Positions 7,413-8,263 of a stretch of DNA of 8,263 bases are shown here, piece after piece. Under the pieces are notes generated by a model, which saw nothing but the letters and a program-made list of their open reading frames with translations, did not search any database and was not told the DNA's origin. Both the position numbers and the translations under genes were made by a program. Numbering within the stretch: the first letter of the stretch is position 1; each line of letters opens with the position of its first letter. Source of the stretch: an uncultured Altererythrobacter sp. Its GTDB lineage: Bacteria > Pseudomonadota > Alphaproteobacteria > Sphingomonadales > Sphingomonadaceae. The stretch spans positions 1 to 8,263 of the forward strand of contig CAMPGP010000082.1 in assembly GCA_946885545.1 (NCBI GenBank), in the 5' to 3' direction.

Positions 7413-7919
7413 CTAGGGGCGGCGCTTGAAGCGGAACACCAGTTCCTCGACCGCGTCGCCCTCGCTCTTCATCCGCACCGCGACCAACAGCCCGCCTTCG
7501 GCCTCACACCTGTAGGTGAGGCTGGAAAAATAGGCCGCGCAGGGCTCGATCGAGAGCAGGCGGAAGCGGACCATGCCGTCCTTCTCCTCCCACCCGGTGA
7601 GATCGGGGTTGAAGTGCTTGAGCTTGAGGACCAGGCTGCCGCCTTCCTCCGCCAGGTACATATGCTCGGTGAACATCAGCCCGCCATCGGGCTTCTCCTG
7701 CACGAACAGGCCGACCATCGTGTCGCCGGAAGGCGGGAGCCAGCTTTCGGCCGCCTCGGCCCCGTCGATCCCGGTGCCGACCCAATCGCCGACCAACCAC
7801 TCGGCCTGCTCGATCGAGGCGGGCGGCGGCACATGGCCTTCGGGCGCGACGCGGGTTTCCTGCGCGGCGAGCGGCGCTGCGAGCGCCAGCACGAGAACGG
7901 CGACTGCACGAAGACGCAT
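7413..7919 (-). CDS. Secreted DUF6265 family protein
   Basis: A 168-aa protein of unknown function. A Sec signal peptide is visible (1-20, MRLR then a hydrophobic core and PLAAQ, cleavage probably after LAA or AAQ), with no lipobox, so it is probably periplasmic. The mature part carries the DUF6265 pattern: [11 protein letters not shown] (40-50), [15 protein letters not shown] (58-72), [16 protein letters not shown] (100-115) and an AAYFSSLTY segment (128-136). It is likely a small beta-rich, calycin-like fold. The two cysteines, C127 and C138, could form a disulfide. The ATG at 7919-7917 has a very strong ribosome site, GAGGAGGGGG (complement of 7926-7935), 6 nt upstream. Its stop is 9 bp from the sucC stop on the other strand, and no intrinsic terminator is visible between them. 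Context gives no clear functional hint. Confidence 0.85.
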   Translation of the reverse strand: MRLRAVAVLVLALAAPLAAQETRVAPEGHVPPPASIEQAEWLVGDWVGTGIDGAEAAESWLPPSGDTMVGLFVQEKPDGGLMFTEHMYLAEEGGSLVLKLKHFNPDLTGWEEKDGMVRFRLLSIEPCAAYFSSLTYRCEAEGGLLVAVRMKSEGDAVEELVFRFKRRP

Positions 7920-7999
7920 GACGGGCCCCCTCCTCGCGGGCGGTTCAGGATACGCGCGCGCCGCGTGCCGGTAAAGCGCCCCGCGCGATCTCCCCTTGA

Positions 8000-8029
8000 C
8001 CCCATCCCTGCGGAACGCGAGGGATGGGG
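8000..8029. repeat. Perfect 10-bp inverted repeat (hairpin)
   Basis: Arms CCCCATCCCT (8000-8009) and AGGGATGGGG (8020-8029), with a 10-nt loop. Only a weak TTT (8034-8036) follows on the plus strand, so a terminator role is uncertain. It could stop transcripts running through from sucC, or be a dispersed palindrome. Confidence 0.65.
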
Positions 8030-8063
8030 CGCAGTTTGGACCTGCGAGAGCGAGTCCCCGTCA

Positions 8064-8086
8064 CTTGACGCTTACGTAAACGCAAG
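8064..8086 (+). promoter_or_regulatory. Operator-like palindrome overlapping a -35-like hexamer before etfB
   Basis: The site has CTTG (8064-8067) and CAAG (8083-8086) as outer inverted arms, and a perfect TTACGTAA core (8072-8079). ACG recurs every 6 bp at 8068, 8074 and 8080. TTGACG (8065-8070) would serve as a -35 element; no good -10 is visible at 16-17 bp (TTAGGC at 8087). From family knowledge, MerR-type LiuR regulators of branched-chain amino acid and fatty acid degradation bind ACG-repeated palindromes of this style, often upstream of acyl-CoA dehydrogenase and etf genes. The match is from memory and not scored. Confidence 0.45.
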
Positions 8087-8125
8087 TTAGGCGGACGCCA
8101 CGCAATTCGAGAGGAAGGACCACCC

Positions 8126-8263
8126 ATGAAAATCCTCGTGCCCGTCAAGCGGGTGATCGACTATAACGTGAAGCCGCGCGTCAAGGCGGACGGCTCCGGG
8201 GTCGACCTGGCCAACGTCAAGATGAGCATGAACCCGTTCGACGAGATCGCGGTCGAGGAAGCG
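8126..8263 (+). CDS. etfB: Electron transfer flavoprotein subunit beta, N-terminal 46 codons (runs off window)
   Basis: The ETF beta subunit; with EtfA it forms the soluble FAD/AMP heterodimer that carries electrons from acyl-CoA and related dehydrogenases to ETF-ubiquinone oxidoreductase. The visible start [19 protein letters not shown] and the later [15 protein letters not shown] are hallmark EtfB sequences (the [11 protein letters not shown] stretch is highly conserved). The ATG at 8126 is preceded by GAGGAAGG with a 7-nt spacer, a near-ideal ribosome site. The full protein is usually about 250 aa, so some 80% lies downstream, where etfA would be expected next. The operator-like site at 8064-8086 suggests control with lipid or branched-chain amino acid catabolism. 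Confidence 0.95.
   Translation, partial: MKILVPVKRVIDYNVKPRVKADGSGVDLANVKMSMNPFDEIAVEEA

Larger units (their letters stand above)
7920..8125. promoter_or_regulatory. Divergent intergenic region upstream of etfB
   Basis: A 206-bp gap between the divergent DUF6265 gene and etfB. It contains the DUF6265 ribosome site (7926-7935), a perfect 10-bp hairpin (8000-8029), an operator-like palindromic sequence with a -35-like TTGACG (8064-8086), and the etfB ribosome site GAGGAAGG (8111-8118), 7 nt before the ATG. No small gene is supported here. Confidence 0.6.

Overview
The window is a GC-rich, densely packed stretch of ordinary bacterial chromosome. It most likely comes from an alphaproteobacterium of the order Sphingomonadales, perhaps near the Erythrobacteraceae. 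That placement is an inference from protein flavour: a BamF/DUF3035 lipoprotein, an LspA with an NYGVSLG motif, a CysQ-type phosphatase, a DUF6265 protein, and sucC without sucD beside it. No phage, plasmid, transposase, CRISPR, tRNA or rRNA signal was seen.

Layout. Positions 1-2737 (+) hold a tightly coupled operon: the 3' two thirds of ileS, then lspA (4-bp overlap), then a BamF-like DUF3035 lipoprotein (1-bp gap). The operon ends in an intrinsic terminator whose stem contains the last stop codon. Positions 2738-3096 are 359 bp of non-coding DNA packed with short perfect hairpins and two imperfect 42-bp direct repeats, the least ordinary part of the window. A CorC/HlyC-type membrane protein with CBS domains lies at 3097-4389 (-). 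It is divergent from an OmpA-family glycine-zipper lipoprotein at 4534-5223 (+). A long hairpin terminator separates that gene from a convergent CysQ/inositol-monophosphatase family gene at 5305-6087 (-). sucC follows at 6204-7403 (+), converging after only 9 bp on a secreted DUF6265 protein at 7413-7919 (-). The window ends in the first 46 codons of etfB (8126 onward, +), preceded by a palindromic operator-like sequence.

How the genes fit together. The left half has an envelope theme. LspA is the peptidase that matures lipoproteins, and two lipobox proteins lie nearby: the BamF-like protein, cotranscribed with lspA, and the OmpA-like protein. The right half is central metabolism: succinyl-CoA synthetase beta subunit, and an electron transfer flavoprotein subunit that takes electrons from acyl-CoA dehydrogenases.

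Nothing here supports a new defence, mobile or biosynthetic system. The items most worth a second look are the hairpin-array spacer at 2731-3075, the lone sucC with possible read-through into its convergent neighbour, and the operator-like site before etfB.
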